Source of the DNA: an uncultured Clostridia bacterium
GTDB taxonomy: Bacteria; Bacillota; Clostridia; Oscillospirales; Ruminococcaceae
Length of the DNA: 64,000 nt
Direction: 5' to 3'
Assembly (NCBI GenBank): GCA_944382875.1
Contig: CALWNQ010000008.1
Span: forward strand, 1 to 64,000
In this document: in pieces, positions 41,037 through 49,737 of the stretch
Layout: each line of letters opens with the position of its first letter
Position numbering within the stretch: position 1 is the stretch's first letter
Position numbers and translations under genes: made by a program
Notes under the pieces: model-generated
What the model saw: only the letters and a program-made list of their open reading frames with translations
What the model was told of the DNA's origin: nothing
Databases searched by the model: none

Positions 41037-41780
41037 TTAAACTGCCGGTTCTGTCCCAAAATAGGAACATATGGCGTGGTAATACGCTTCGGCAGCCGTT
41101 TGGCAACCCTCCGGTGTACCCAGCAGCGCCATGTCCGATTCGGAGGTGACAAACCCCTGTTCGACGAGCAGGGCCGGGCAGCCGGGATATTCCACCATGG
41201 CAAAGGTGTGGCATCCGCTGAGTTCCTCTACCGGTGCATCGGCCAGTATCTTTTGTTCGGTGCCGGTTTCGTCGTTTTGGTAATAAGCGTACCGCACCCC
41301 ATTGTTTCCGCGCAGCGGAATACCGAGCGGCGAGATTTCATCCGCAATTAGTGAAGCGAGCCGCAGACTTTGGTCGTGGAACTCTCCGTCCGGAAGCGGA
41401 GGGTACATCTCAAAGCCGGAAGCAGTGGGATCTTCGGAGGAATTGCCGTGAATGCAGAGCAGCAGGTCGGCACCCCGATATTTTGCCTTTTGCCAGCGTT
41501 CGTTCAGATCCTTACTCTCGCCGTAGTCTCGGCAGAGGATGACGCGGTAGTTTTCGTCCGCCTCGAACAACTCGGAAAGACAGCGAACTGTTTCTTCCGA
41601 CAGAGCGGTTTCGGCGATAATGCCGGTTGCACCGGGGTCATTGCCGCCATGTCCTGCGTCCAATGCAATTGCAATACGGTTGTCCCCAATTCCCAACCAG
41701 CGGCAGGCGGCATAAGTTCCGCCCGCCAATATCAAAAGCAGGACCAGAATCCGGCCCCATCGAATCCGTCTTTTTGCCAT
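41037..41780 (-). CDS. Membrane-anchored N-acetylmuramoyl-L-alanine amidase (Amidase_3)
   Basis: A 247-residue wall hydrolase with an N-terminal membrane anchor (GRILVLLLILAGGTYAACRW) and an Amidase_3 domain facing outside. Zinc and catalytic residues appear in IALDAGHGGNDPGA (His), ALSEETVRCL (Glu), LLCIHGNSSEDP (His) and ALLVEQGFVTSESD (Glu). The chosen ATG begins MAKRRIRWG, with AAGGGTG upstream. Unlike the amidase at 19408-20166 it has the classic DAGHGG motif and no SH3 domain. Likely roles are cell separation or sporulation. Confidence 0.88.
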   Translation of the reverse strand: MAKRRIRWGRILVLLLILAGGTYAACRWLGIGDNRIAIALDAGHGGNDPGATGIIAETALSEETVRCLSELFEADENYRVILCRDYGESKDLNERWQKAKYRGADLLLCIHGNSSEDPTASGFEMYPPLPDGEFHDQSLRLASLIADEISPLGIPLRGNNGVRYAYYQNDETGTEQKILADAPVEELSGCHTFAMVEYPGCPALLVEQGFVTSESDMALLGTPEGCQTAAEAYYHAICSYFGTEPAV

Positions 41781-41902
41781 TGACAACACCCTTTCCTGCA
41801 TCCCAGTATAGCAGAAAACAGGACAGAATGTCGAAAGTTTTTCTTAACTTTTGGAACTGTGTAAAAAATTGGCGAAAAAGGAGGAAAACTGACAAAAAAT
41901 CC

Positions 41903-41931
41903 ATGACTTGTCGTGCGGTTTATGGTATACT
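41903..41931 (+). promoter_or_regulatory. Possible promoter of the exonuclease III gene cluster
   Basis: ATGACT (41903-41908), a 17-base spacer and TATACT (41926-41931) lie 27 bases before the ATG. The -35 box is weak. Confidence 0.4.
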
Positions 41932-41957
41932 GAAATCATACAATAGGAGGGAACACA

Positions 41958-42722
41958 ATGAAACTGATCTCGTGGAATGTAAACGGGCTGCGAGCCTGTA
42001 TGAAAAAAGGCTTTGCCGATGTGATGGAAAAACTGGACGCGGATATCTTCTGTATCCAGGAAACCAAGATGCAGCCGGAACAGGCCGACTTTCAGATGGA
42101 CGGTTATTATGAGTACTGGAACAGTGCCGAAAAGAAAGGGTATTCCGGAACAGCAATCTTTTCCAAAATAGAGCCGATTTCGGTGACATTTGGGATGGAT
42201 CTTCCGGAGCACGACCGGGAAGGACGGGTGATTACCGCCGAATATCCGGACTTTTTTCTCGTCAATGTCTATACCCCCAACTCCCAGTCGGAGCTTGCCC
42301 GGCTTTCCTACCGGATGGAGTGGGAAGATGCATTCCGCCGTTACCTCCTTTCGCTGGACAGTAAAAAACCAGTCATTGTCTGCGGTGACCTGAATGTTGC
42401 GCATCAGGAGATCGACCTCAAAAATCCCGGTCCCAATCGCGGCAGCGCCGGTTTTACCGACGAGGAGCGGCAAAAATTGAGCGAGCTGCTCCAAAGCGGA
42501 TTTACCGACAGTTTTCGGTTCCTCTACCCCGATCGGGAGGGGGCTTACAGCTGGTGGTCGTATCGCTTCCGGGCAAGGGAACGGAACGCCGGCTGGCGGA
42601 TTGACTATTTTCTGGTGTCCAATCGGCTGACGGAACGAATTACAGACAGCCTGATTCATCCCGAAATTGAGGGCAGCGATCACTGCCCGGTGGAACTTTT
42701 GTTAAAGGAGGATGCCGAGTGA
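41958..42722 (+). CDS. xth: Exodeoxyribonuclease III / AP endonuclease
   Basis: A 254-residue base-excision repair nuclease of the ExoA/APE1 type. It nicks DNA 5' to abasic sites and has 3' repair activity. Motifs in order: LISWNVNGLRACMKKGF, DIFCIQETKMQPEQ, GYSGTAIFSKIEP, NVYTPNSQSELAR, VCGDLNVAHQEIDL, YSWWSYRFRARERNAGWRID and GSDHCPVEL at the end. Length is standard. GGAGG precedes the ATG. The stop codon overlaps the GTG start of the sirtuin gene. Confidence 0.95.
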   Translation: MKLISWNVNGLRACMKKGFADVMEKLDADIFCIQETKMQPEQADFQMDGYYEYWNSAEKKGYSGTAIFSKIEPISVTFGMDLPEHDREGRVITAEYPDFFLVNVYTPNSQSELARLSYRMEWEDAFRRYLLSLDSKKPVIVCGDLNVAHQEIDLKNPGPNRGSAGFTDEERQKLSELLQSGFTDSFRFLYPDREGAYSWWSYRFRARERNAGWRIDYFLVSNRLTERITDSLIHPEIEGSDHCPVELLLKEDAE

Positions 42723-43456
42723 CAAACGAAACGCTGCAAAAATGGGTGGATGAAAGTAGACGGATCGTCTTTTTCGGTGGAGCGGGCGTTTCCACCGAAA
42801 GCGGTATCCCGGATTTCCGGAGCGTGGATGGCCTTTACCATCAAAAATGGCGCTATCCGCCCGAAACCATCATCAGCCGGAGTTTTTTTGACCGTAATCC
42901 GGAAGAATTTTTCCGATTCTATCGGGAGAAACTGCTCTGTCCCAACAATGGCCCTAACCCTGCTCACAAAAAGCTCGCCGAGCTGGAGGCAGTCGGGAAA
43001 CTGACGGCAGTGGTCACCCAAAATATCGACGGACTGCATCAGGAGGCCGGGAGCCGCAAGGTGCTGGAACTGCACGGTTCGGTCAAGCGGAATTACTGCA
43101 TGAATTGCCGCAAGTTTTACACAGAAGAGGCGATCCGCAGCAGCGAGGGGGTTCCGCACTGTTCCTGCGGCGGGATCATCAAGCCGGATGTGGTGCTGTA
43201 TGAGGAACCGCTCGATCAGGAGGTTGTACAGGGCGCTGTGATGGCCATCCGGGAAGCAGACCTTCTCATTGTGGGTGGGACTTCGCTTGCCGTTTATCCG
43301 GCAGCAGGGCTCATTCGGTATTTCGGCGGCAGCCGGCTGGTGCTCATCAATAAAACCGAAACGCCTTATGATGGGGAGGCAAGTCTTCTCATCCGCGAAC
43401 CGATCGGAGAAGTATTTGCCGGACTGCGGGTAGGAGGATCGTCGGATGAAGATTGA
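42719..43456 (+). CDS. cobB: NAD-dependent protein deacylase, Sir2 family
   Basis: A 245-residue sirtuin that removes acyl groups from lysines with NAD+. It has GGAGVSTESGIPDFRS at the NAD site, VTQNIDGLHQEAG, the catalytic His in LELHGSVKRNYC, and a four-Cys zinc site (CMNCRKFYTE, then CSCGGI). GTSLAVYPAAGLI closes the NAD pocket. The GTG start overlaps the exonuclease stop (GTGA) and has AAAGGAGG upstream. It also overlaps the next gene by 11 bases, so the three are co-translated. Confidence 0.92.
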   Translation: MTNETLQKWVDESRRIVFFGGAGVSTESGIPDFRSVDGLYHQKWRYPPETIISRSFFDRNPEEFFRFYREKLLCPNNGPNPAHKKLAELEAVGKLTAVVTQNIDGLHQEAGSRKVLELHGSVKRNYCMNCRKFYTEEAIRSSEGVPHCSCGGIIKPDVVLYEEPLDQEVVQGAVMAIREADLLIVGGTSLAVYPAAGLIRYFGGSRLVLINKTETPYDGEASLLIREPIGEVFAGLRVGGSSDED

Positions 43457-44684
43457 TTTTAACCGAAAATACAATACCATTGCCGCTTATACGGTGATCG
43501 TGATCGCGATTGCTGCCGCTATTGTGGTGGCGATTGTGAAGATTGACGCGGTTTCCTCCTTTATAGGGCGGGTATTGGGAATTTTAAGCCCGTTTATTTG
43601 GGGATTCGCGCTGGCTTATGTGCTTTGCCCGCTGATGAACTGCTTTGAAAAACTGCTCGTTCGGCTCTCCAAGGGAAAGATGAACGGGAAACCTGCGCGA
43701 GGGCTGGCGGTTTTGCTTGCTTATCTGACAGCGACGTTGGCGTTGGTGGTCTTTTTCAGTATTGTCATTCCTCAGATTGCGCAGAGTATCACAAGCCTTG
43801 TGGCGCAGACCAAAGTTTGGCTCGAACATTTGCAGGTCTGGGCGGTGGATTTTGCAGCGCGGTATGAGCTGGACAATATACCGGCTGATACCATGGACAA
43901 AATCATCGGGACTGCTGAAACCTGGCTCCAAAGCTTTTCGGTCAATATCACAACCTGGGTGCCGCAGATTTTTGCGGTCACGATTAATTTTACCGCCGGC
44001 GTTGTCAACGCGATTCTCGGTGCGATTATCGCGATTTATCTGCTGCTCGATAAGGAACGTTTTTTTGCTCATGTGCGCAAACTGTTCTGTGCCGCATTAT
44101 CCAAACAAAAGGTGGATACCCTCACCCGGATCACCCGCAAGAGCCATGAAGTTTTCAGCGGCTTTATTATCGGGAAAATTCTCGATTCCTTTATCATCTT
44201 CCTGATCTGCCTGTTCTTTATGCTTGTTTTCCGTTGGCCGTACGCAATGCTTATCAGTGTGATTGTCGGGGTAACCAATGTAATTCCCTATTTCGGGCCG
44301 TTTTTTGGGGCAATTCCGTCCATCCTGATCCTTTTGATTGTGGATCCGCTTACCGCACTTTGGTTTGCCATTTTCATTCTTGCCTTGCAGCAGTTGGATG
44401 GCAATGTGATCGGCCCCAAAATTTTGGGGGATTCTACCGGGCTTTCGCCGTTCTGGGTGATATTTTCGATCACTGTATTTGGCAGCTTGCTCGGCCCGAT
44501 CGGGATGTTTATCGGGGTGCCGCTCTTTGCCGTTATCTATCACCTGATCAGCGAACTGGTCAGCACCCGCCTTACCCAAAAGGCGCTGCCCACCGATACA
44601 CGGGAATACGCGCCGCCCGATCATCCGATATTGGAAAAGAAACAGAAAAAACGCCGGACTTTCCGGCTGAAACGAAAGGATTGA
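43446..44684 (+). CDS. AI-2E family transporter (PF01594-type permease)
   Basis: A 412-residue membrane protein with about eight spans. It shows the layout of the AI-2E/YdiK/PerM family: early spans (YTVIVIAIAAAIVVAIVKID), a central soluble part (KVWLEHLQVWAVDFAARYEL) and the conserved GVTNVIPYFGPFFGAIPSIL followed by QQLDGNVIGPKILGDSTGLS. Members transport or flux ions or small metabolites; autoinducer-2 export is proven for few. The C-terminus is a basic tail. It overlaps the sirtuin gene and lies four bases before the nitroreductase gene. Confidence 0.88.
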   Translation: MKIDFNRKYNTIAAYTVIVIAIAAAIVVAIVKIDAVSSFIGRVLGILSPFIWGFALAYVLCPLMNCFEKLLVRLSKGKMNGKPARGLAVLLAYLTATLALVVFFSIVIPQIAQSITSLVAQTKVWLEHLQVWAVDFAARYELDNIPADTMDKIIGTAETWLQSFSVNITTWVPQIFAVTINFTAGVVNAILGAIIAIYLLLDKERFFAHVRKLFCAALSKQKVDTLTRITRKSHEVFSGFIIGKILDSFIIFLICLFFMLVFRWPYAMLISVIVGVTNVIPYFGPFFGAIPSILILLIVDPLTALWFAIFILALQQLDGNVIGPKILGDSTGLSPFWVIFSITVFGSLLGPIGMFIGVPLFAVIYHLISELVSTRLTQKALPTDTREYAPPDHPILEKKQKKRRTFRLKRKD

Positions 44685-44688
44685 GATT

Positions 44689-45264
44689 ATGGAACTGATG
44701 GAACTGCTGCGCACCCGCCGCACTTACCGCCGTTTTTTGCAGGATCCGGTGCCGGATGAGGTGCTATCCGAGATGCTGGAAGCGGCACGGATCGCTTCAT
44801 CCGGCGCCAACCGCCAACCGCTGAAATATCTGGTGGTGCGGGATCCGGAAAAAGTGGAGAAGGTTTTTGCCGAAACAAAGTGGGCGGGTTATCTTCCCCC
44901 GGATGAGGGAACACCCAAAGAAGGGGAGCGTCCGGTGCTGTTTATTGCGGTATTGGCCGATGAGGAAATTGCTTCCGCTTCAGTTGCTGCGTTTGATGCC
45001 GGTCTTGCTGTTTCCAACATGACGCTTGCTGCCTGGAGCCACGGGGTGGGGAGCTGCATCATCGGCGCCTGCAACCGTCCAAAGCTTTCGGAATACTTCG
45101 GATTGCCGCCAAAACTGGTGATTCTTGACCTGGTTGCGTTCGGATATCCGTCCCACACCTCGGTTTGTGAGGAGATGACCGATTCGGTGAAGTATTACCT
45201 AGATGCCGATCGGAACTATCATGTGCCCAAACGGAGCCTTGCGGAGATTGTCCGGTATTTTTGA
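44689..45264 (+). CDS. Nitroreductase family flavoprotein
   Basis: A 191-residue FMN-dependent NAD(P)H oxidoreductase. The N-terminal MELLRTRRTYRRFLQDPVPD has the FMN-phosphate-binding arginines, and AARIASSGANRQPLKYLVVR is the second FMN segment. The ending WSHGVGSCIIGACN and LDLVAFGYPS are typical. The substrate is unknown (quinones, nitro compounds or flavins). It is the last gene of the cluster that starts with exonuclease III. Confidence 0.88.
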   Translation: MELMELLRTRRTYRRFLQDPVPDEVLSEMLEAARIASSGANRQPLKYLVVRDPEKVEKVFAETKWAGYLPPDEGTPKEGERPVLFIAVLADEEIASASVAAFDAGLAVSNMTLAAWSHGVGSCIIGACNRPKLSEYFGLPPKLVILDLVAFGYPSHTSVCEEMTDSVKYYLDADRNYHVPKRSLAEIVRYF

Positions 45265-45272
45265 CATAATGC

Positions 45273-45300
45273 ACCAACCCTGCGTTTTTTTCATAGAATA
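45273..45300 (+). promoter_or_regulatory. Sigma-K-like promoter of dpaAB
   Basis: AC at 45273-45274, 17 bases, then CATAGAATA (45292-45300), which fits the Bacillus sigma-K pattern AC-N16/17-CATAnnnTA. Dipicolinate synthase genes are known sigma-K targets in the mother cell. It lies 36 bases before the dpaA ATG. Confidence 0.6.
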
Positions 45301-45335
45301 CCATATCCCAGCCAGGGAAAACGGAGGGTTTTCAT

Positions 45336-46220
45336 ATGTTTGCCAATCAGACATTTTTAATAGCGGGCGGGGACAGCCGTGCAGCTGCGCTTGCCCGGCA
45401 GCTGTCCGGGATCGGACGGATGGCGGTGGTGGGGTTCGATTGTCCGGAAGATTTTTCGGGAGAGATTGTTTGGCATCCCACGCTGAGTGATGTAAAAGAT
45501 TCGCCCGATGTGCTGATTTTACCCATACCGGTGAGCCGGGACGGAAGCACAGTCTGGGCTCCGTGGAGTGCCGAAAAGCTCCCGGTCGGCCATGTTCTGG
45601 ACCTCTGCCGGAAAGATACATTGGTAGTGGGAGGAAAATTTACCCCGGAAATTGCCGGGATGTGCCGGGAACGCGAACTTACTTTTACAGATCTCCTGGA
45701 GCGGGAGGATTTTGCCGTTTTAAATGCGCTGCCAACTGCCGAAGGCGCATTGGAAAAGGTGCTGGAAGGTTTGCCCGTTACCATTCAGCGGCTCCCAGTT
45801 TTAATTACCGGTTATGGTAAGGTCGCGCGGCTCTGCCATCACGTTTTTGCGGGAGTTGGCGCTGATGTTACAGTTGCCGCCCGGAGCAGTCGAGACCTCG
45901 CCTGGGCGGAAGCTTACGGTGCAAAGGCAGTATCGCTTTCCGAAATCAGTACTGCACTGCCGGGGTGCAGGGTGCTGCTCAACACGGTTCCCGCGCGGAT
46001 TTTGGGGAAGGAGCTGCTTTCCTTGCTGCCCAAGGATGCTTTTCTGCTGGAGCTTGCATCGGTGCCCGGTGGCATTGACCTGGAAGCTGCGGCGGAGCTT
46101 TCGCTTCAGGCTACTGCGGCTCCCGGACTGCCCGGCCAGACCGCGCCTGAAGCAGCCGGGGCAGTCATCGCCAAAACGATTTGCCGGATCCTTGCCGAAA
46201 GGGGGAATGGCCATGACTAA
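45336..46220 (+). CDS. dpaA: Dipicolinate synthase subunit A
   Basis: A 294-residue NAD(P)-binding subunit of the enzyme that oxidises dihydrodipicolinate (or its precursor) to dipicolinic acid, the main small molecule of the spore core. The N-terminal domain (FLIAGGDSRAAALARQLSGI) and the Rossmann motif VLITGYGKVARLCHHVFAGV near residue 155 match SpoVFA/DpaA. LLNTVPARILGKELLSLLP and LELASVPGGIDLEAA follow. It has GGAGG before the ATG and overlaps dpaB by eight bases. Presence of dpaAB shows the organism makes DPA spores, relevant to the broken spoVAC in the same window. Confidence 0.92.
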   Translation: MFANQTFLIAGGDSRAAALARQLSGIGRMAVVGFDCPEDFSGEIVWHPTLSDVKDSPDVLILPIPVSRDGSTVWAPWSAEKLPVGHVLDLCRKDTLVVGGKFTPEIAGMCRERELTFTDLLEREDFAVLNALPTAEGALEKVLEGLPVTIQRLPVLITGYGKVARLCHHVFAGVGADVTVAARSSRDLAWAEAYGAKAVSLSEISTALPGCRVLLNTVPARILGKELLSLLPKDAFLLELASVPGGIDLEAAAELSLQATAAPGLPGQTAPEAAGAVIAKTICRILAERGNGHD

Positions 46221-46797
46221 ACCGCTGCGGCTCGGCTTTGCGGTGACCGGTTCGTTCTGCACCTTTTCCAAGATGCTGGCCAGTATGGAGGAGTGCCGGC
46301 GGCTGGGCTATGAAATCCTGCCCATCCTGTCCGGAGCGGCTGCGAGTACCGATACTCGGTTCGGCAAAGCGGAGGATTTTATCCGGAAGATGGAAGAAAT
46401 CAGCGGCCGTCCGGTCATCCGGGACATTCCGGGGGCGGAACCCATTGGACCGAAAAATCTGACCGATATCCTGCTGGTGGCGCCTTGTACCGGCAACACC
46501 ATCGCCAAACTGGCCCACGGCATTACCGACAACGCAGTGACAATGGCGGTCAAGAGCCATCTGCGGGGCGGAAAACCGGTAGTACTGGCCATCTCTACCA
46601 ATGATGCGCTGTCCGGAAGCGCCGCCGGAATCGGGACGCTGCTCAACCGGAGGCATTATTATTTTGTTCCGTTTGGGCAGGACGATCCGGAGAAAAAGCC
46701 CAATTCGCTGGTGGCGGATTTTTCCCAGATTCCTCAAACGCTGGAAGAAGCGTTACAGGGCAGGCAGCTTCAGCCGCTGCTCTTTTCGGAAAAATAA
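46213..46797 (+). CDS. dpaB: Dipicolinate synthase subunit B (flavoprotein-like)
   Basis: A 194-residue flavoprotein-type subunit that works with DpaA in the mother cell. It begins KPLRLGFAVTGSFCTFSKML, has VRDIPGAEP-like substrate contacts (VIRDIPGAEPIGPKNLTDIL), then LLVAPCTGNTIAKLAHGITD and NSLVADFSQIPQTLEEAL at the end, as in SpoVFB. The start is the ATG at 46213 inside the dpaA end; a much longer frame upstream is an artefact of dpaA coding. DPA made here normally enters the forespore through SpoVA proteins. Confidence 0.92.
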   Translation: MTKPLRLGFAVTGSFCTFSKMLASMEECRRLGYEILPILSGAAASTDTRFGKAEDFIRKMEEISGRPVIRDIPGAEPIGPKNLTDILLVAPCTGNTIAKLAHGITDNAVTMAVKSHLRGGKPVVLAISTNDALSGSAAGIGTLLNRRHYYFVPFGQDDPEKKPNSLVADFSQIPQTLEEALQGRQLQPLLFSEK

Positions 46798-46815
46798 AGA
46801 AGGAGGAATACAAAA

Positions 46816-47322
46816 ATGGCAAAACTGGAAAAATTTGAGATTGTAGAATTTGGTCCATTCAAATTCATCGGCAAAACAGTATATGCCGCACCAGGTTCCG
46901 GTGAAATCTTCGGAGAACTGTGGGGCAACAGCAAAAAGATTTTTGCTATTCTGGATGAAATGCTGGATTATCAAACCGATGAAACCTGCAATGTCGCCTA
47001 TATGAACTGGAACACGCAAAAAAATCAGCTTGGCTATACAGTGGGAAGATTTATGCGGGCAGATGCTCCGGTTCCGGATGGTTTGGATTCGATTGATATT
47101 CCACATCAATTCGTGGCGAAGAGCCTGGTGAGCGGGGAGTTTGATGATATGATCTCTCAGGCGCCGGGCTTGACAGAAGCTGCAATTAAAGACCAAACTG
47201 CATATGAAATTGCATGGAGCGAAGCTTTTGTCGGAGCGGAGGTTTATCCGAAAGAGAATGTTGCTGCATCCGGTGTAAACTCGGTTTTGGCTTATTATAT
47301 TCCGTGCAGGAAAAAAGACTGA
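46816..47322 (+). CDS. GyrI-like / AraC effector-binding domain protein
   Basis: A 168-residue soluble protein with the small-molecule-binding GyrI/BmrR-C/SOUL-like fold: FEIVEFGPFKFIGKTVYAAP at the start, then LGYTVGRFMRADAPVPDGLD and IPHQFVAKSLVSGEF in the middle. No DNA-binding domain is attached. Stand-alone members bind drugs or hydrophobic ligands, or protect gyrase. GGAGG precedes the ATG. It shares a bidirectional terminator with convergent typA. Confidence 0.75.
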   Translation: MAKLEKFEIVEFGPFKFIGKTVYAAPGSGEIFGELWGNSKKIFAILDEMLDYQTDETCNVAYMNWNTQKNQLGYTVGRFMRADAPVPDGLDSIDIPHQFVAKSLVSGEFDDMISQAPGLTEAAIKDQTAYEIAWSEAFVGAEVYPKENVAASGVNSVLAYYIPCRKKD

Positions 47323-47331
47323 TACAAACAG

Positions 47332-47364
47332 AACAGGCAGGAAGTTGGTTGCTTCCTGCCTGTT
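47332..47364. terminator. Bidirectional intrinsic terminator between GyrI-like gene and typA
   Basis: AACAGGCAGGAAG and CTTCCTGCCTGTT make a perfect 13-bp stem with a seven-base loop. T-rich tracts follow on the plus strand (TTTTC), and the gene on each side converges on it. Confidence 0.85.
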
Positions 47365-47376
47365 TTCTTATAAATA

Positions 47377-49203
47377 TTAGTCCTGCATAGTGCGGCTCTT
47401 GGCCTTCATACGGAGGGATTTATCGAGAATTGCTTTGCGGAGACGGAGGTGTTCGGGGGTGACCTCGATCAGCTCATCTTCGCCGATAAACTCAATGCAC
47501 TGCTCCAGGCTCATGTCTTTGGGCGGAATCAGACGGAGCGCGTCATCCGAACCGGAAGCACGGGTGTTGGTCATCTGTTTTTTCTTACAGACATTGACAA
47601 CAAGGTCTTCCCCTTTGGGCGACTGGCCGACGATCATGCCCTCATACACTTCGGTGCCGGCTCCGATAAAGAGCTGGCCGCGTTCCTGCGCATTGTAAAG
47701 GCCGTAGGTGACAGCAGTGCCTGTTTCAAAGGCAATCAGGGAGCCGACCGAACGGTGGGGAATTTCGCCCTTATAAGGCTGATAGCCCTCAAAAATCGAA
47801 GCCATAATACCTTCGCCTTTGGTGTCAGTGAGGAACTCGTTCTTATATCCGAAAAGTCCGCGTGCGGGAATCAGAAATTCCATTTTCATCCGGCTGCCCT
47901 GCGGTGTCATATGCTGGAGTTCGCCTTTGCGGGGGCCCATTTTTTCCATGATAGAACCGACGCAATCCTCCGGAACGTCAATGACAAGCCGCTCAATCGG
48001 TTCGCATTTGACGCCATCGATTTCCTTGAACAGAACATGAGGGGTGGAGACCTGGAACTCATAGCCTTCACGGCGCATGGTCTCGATCAGGATGGAGAGG
48101 TGCATTTCACCGCGTCCTGCAACCAGAAAGCTATCGGAGGAATCCGTGTCACGAACTTTTAGCGAAACGTCTTTGAGCAGCTCTTTGTAGAGCCGGTCAC
48201 GAATCTGGCGGGAGGTGACAAATTTTCCTTCCCGTCCGGCGAACGGTGAGTTGTTGACCGAGAAGGTCATTTCTACGGTTGGCTGTGAGATTTTGGAAAA
48301 GACAAGCGGTTCTTCGGCGCCGACATCGCAGAGGGTTTCGCCGATGGTAGCCTGCTCAATACCGGAGATGACGACGATGTCGCCAACGGTTGCACTTTCA
48401 CAGGGGGTACGTTTCAGGCCGGTGATTTCATAAAGGGAAACGACTTTTCCCTTATAGTGTGTTTCGGGATTGTGATAATCGCAGACAGCAACTTCCTGTC
48501 CCTGATGAACAGTACCGCGGTTGATGCGGCCAATGACGATACGTCCAACATAGTCGTTGTAGTCGATGGCTGATACCATCATTTGGAACGGGCCATCGGG
48601 ATCGCCTTCCGGCGGGTCGATGTGCTCAATGATTTTGTCAAAGAGCGGTTTTAGGTCGGTGCCGGGGATTTCCGGTGCATAGGAAGCGGTGCCGTCACGT
48701 CCGGAACAGAAAACAACCGGGCTGTCGAGCTGTTCGTCTGTGGCATTCAAATCAAGGAGGAGTTCCAGTACTTCCTCCTGAACCTCGTAGCAGCGGGCAT
48801 CGGGGCGGTCAATTTTATTGACGACAACGATAATTTTGTGGCCAAGTTCCATTGCTTTCTGCAGCACAAAACGGGTTTGAGGCATAGGACCTTCAAATGC
48901 GTCAACCAGCAGCAGGATGCCGTCCACCATTTTGAGGACACGCTCTACCTCGCCGCCAAAGTCGGCGTGGCCTGGGGTGTCGATGATGTTGATTTTTACT
49001 CCATTGTAGGTGCAGGAGGTGTTTTTAGCCAAAATGGTGATGCCGCGCTCCCGTTCCAGGTCATTGGAGTCCATAACACGGTCCTCGACTACCTGATTCT
49101 GACGGAAGGCGCCGCCCTGTTTGAGCATTTCATCAACCAGGGTGGTTTTGCCGTGGTCAACGTGGGCGACGATGGCGATATTTCTCAAGTCATTGCGAAT
49201 CAA
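47377..49203 (-). CDS. typA: Translational GTPase TypA/BipA
   Basis: A 608-residue ribosome-associated GTPase that helps 50S subunit assembly and stress or cold adaptation. The G1 motif is [16 protein letters not shown]2 is in [13 protein letters not shown]3 [15 protein letters not shown] and G4 [14 protein letters not shown]-like domains II, III and V follow, then the TypA-specific C-terminus ([20 protein letters not shown]). The TTG at 49203, seven bases behind GGAGG, gives the usual [15 protein letters not shown]-terminus; the longer frame is not supported. Confidence 0.96.
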   Translation of the reverse strand: MIRNDLRNIAIVAHVDHGKTTLVDEMLKQGGAFRQNQVVEDRVMDSNDLERERGITILAKNTSCTYNGVKINIIDTPGHADFGGEVERVLKMVDGILLLVDAFEGPMPQTRFVLQKAMELGHKIIVVVNKIDRPDARCYEVQEEVLELLLDLNATDEQLDSPVVFCSGRDGTASYAPEIPGTDLKPLFDKIIEHIDPPEGDPDGPFQMMVSAIDYNDYVGRIVIGRINRGTVHQGQEVAVCDYHNPETHYKGKVVSLYEITGLKRTPCESATVGDIVVISGIEQATIGETLCDVGAEEPLVFSKISQPTVEMTFSVNNSPFAGREGKFVTSRQIRDRLYKELLKDVSLKVRDTDSSDSFLVAGRGEMHLSILIETMRREGYEFQVSTPHVLFKEIDGVKCEPIERLVIDVPEDCVGSIMEKMGPRKGELQHMTPQGSRMKMEFLIPARGLFGYKNEFLTDTKGEGIMASIFEGYQPYKGEIPHRSVGSLIAFETGTAVTYGLYNAQERGQLFIGAGTEVYEGMIVGQSPKGEDLVVNVCKKKQMTNTRASGSDDALRLIPPKDMSLEQCIEFIGEDELIEVTPEHLRLRKAILDKSLRMKAKSRTMQD

Positions 49204-49254
49204 AAAAATTCCTCCTATATGATATGAATACAAATTGGATAAACAGAATGAATG

Positions 49255-49737
49255 TTACTTATGGTATTTTGTTCCCGCCGCAATGGAAAAGGCCCGGTAC
49301 AGCTGTTCAAGCAGCATAACGCGGGCAAGCTGATGGGGAAAGGTCATCCGCGACATGGAGAGACGCAGCGAACCGGCTTGTTTTACTGCGTCGCTCAAAC
49401 CGTAAGAGCCGCCGATAATCAGGCAGGCAGTGCTTTTTCCCGAAACAGCCGCTTCGGTGAAAACAGTGGAAAGCTCCTCCGACGAAAGGATCTTTCCCTC
49501 GATGCAGAGTGGAATCACGAGCGCATCTTTGGGAATTTTGGAAAGGATTTCCTCCCCTTCTTTTTGTAAGCAGGCCGCAATCTCAGCCGGGGAAGGGTTG
49601 TCCGGCAGCCGGGATTCCGGCAATTCGATGATTTCCGGTTTGCAGAAAGCGTTCAGCCGCTTGCAATATTCGGCGCAGGCGTCGGTGAGATAACGCTCCT
49701 TAAGTTTGCCGACACAGAGGATTCTGACATTACGCAT
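49255..49737 (-). CDS. rlmH: 23S rRNA pseudouridine-1915 N3-methyltransferase
   Basis: A 160-residue SPOUT-class methyltransferase that methylates pseudouridine 1915 in helix 69 of 23S rRNA. It begins NVRILCVGKLKERYLTDACA, and the knot region is ACLIIGGSYGLSDAVKQ followed by LSMSRMTFPHQLARVMLLEQ and YRAFSIAAGTKYHK, the family signature end. Length is exactly typical. Its ATG overlaps the stop of the MBL-fold gene (TGATG), as often seen near yycJ. Confidence 0.95.
   Translation of the reverse strand: MRNVRILCVGKLKERYLTDACAEYCKRLNAFCKPEIIELPESRLPDNPSPAEIAACLQKEGEEILSKIPKDALVIPLCIEGKILSSEELSTVFTEAAVSGKSTACLIIGGSYGLSDAVKQAGSLRLSMSRMTFPHQLARVMLLEQLYRAFSIAAGTKYHK

Noticed and set aside
45814-46797. 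Long dpaB reading frame starting 400 bases upstream
   Set aside because: The extra part overlaps dpaA in another frame and reads as low-complexity shadow; the true start is the ATG at 46213.
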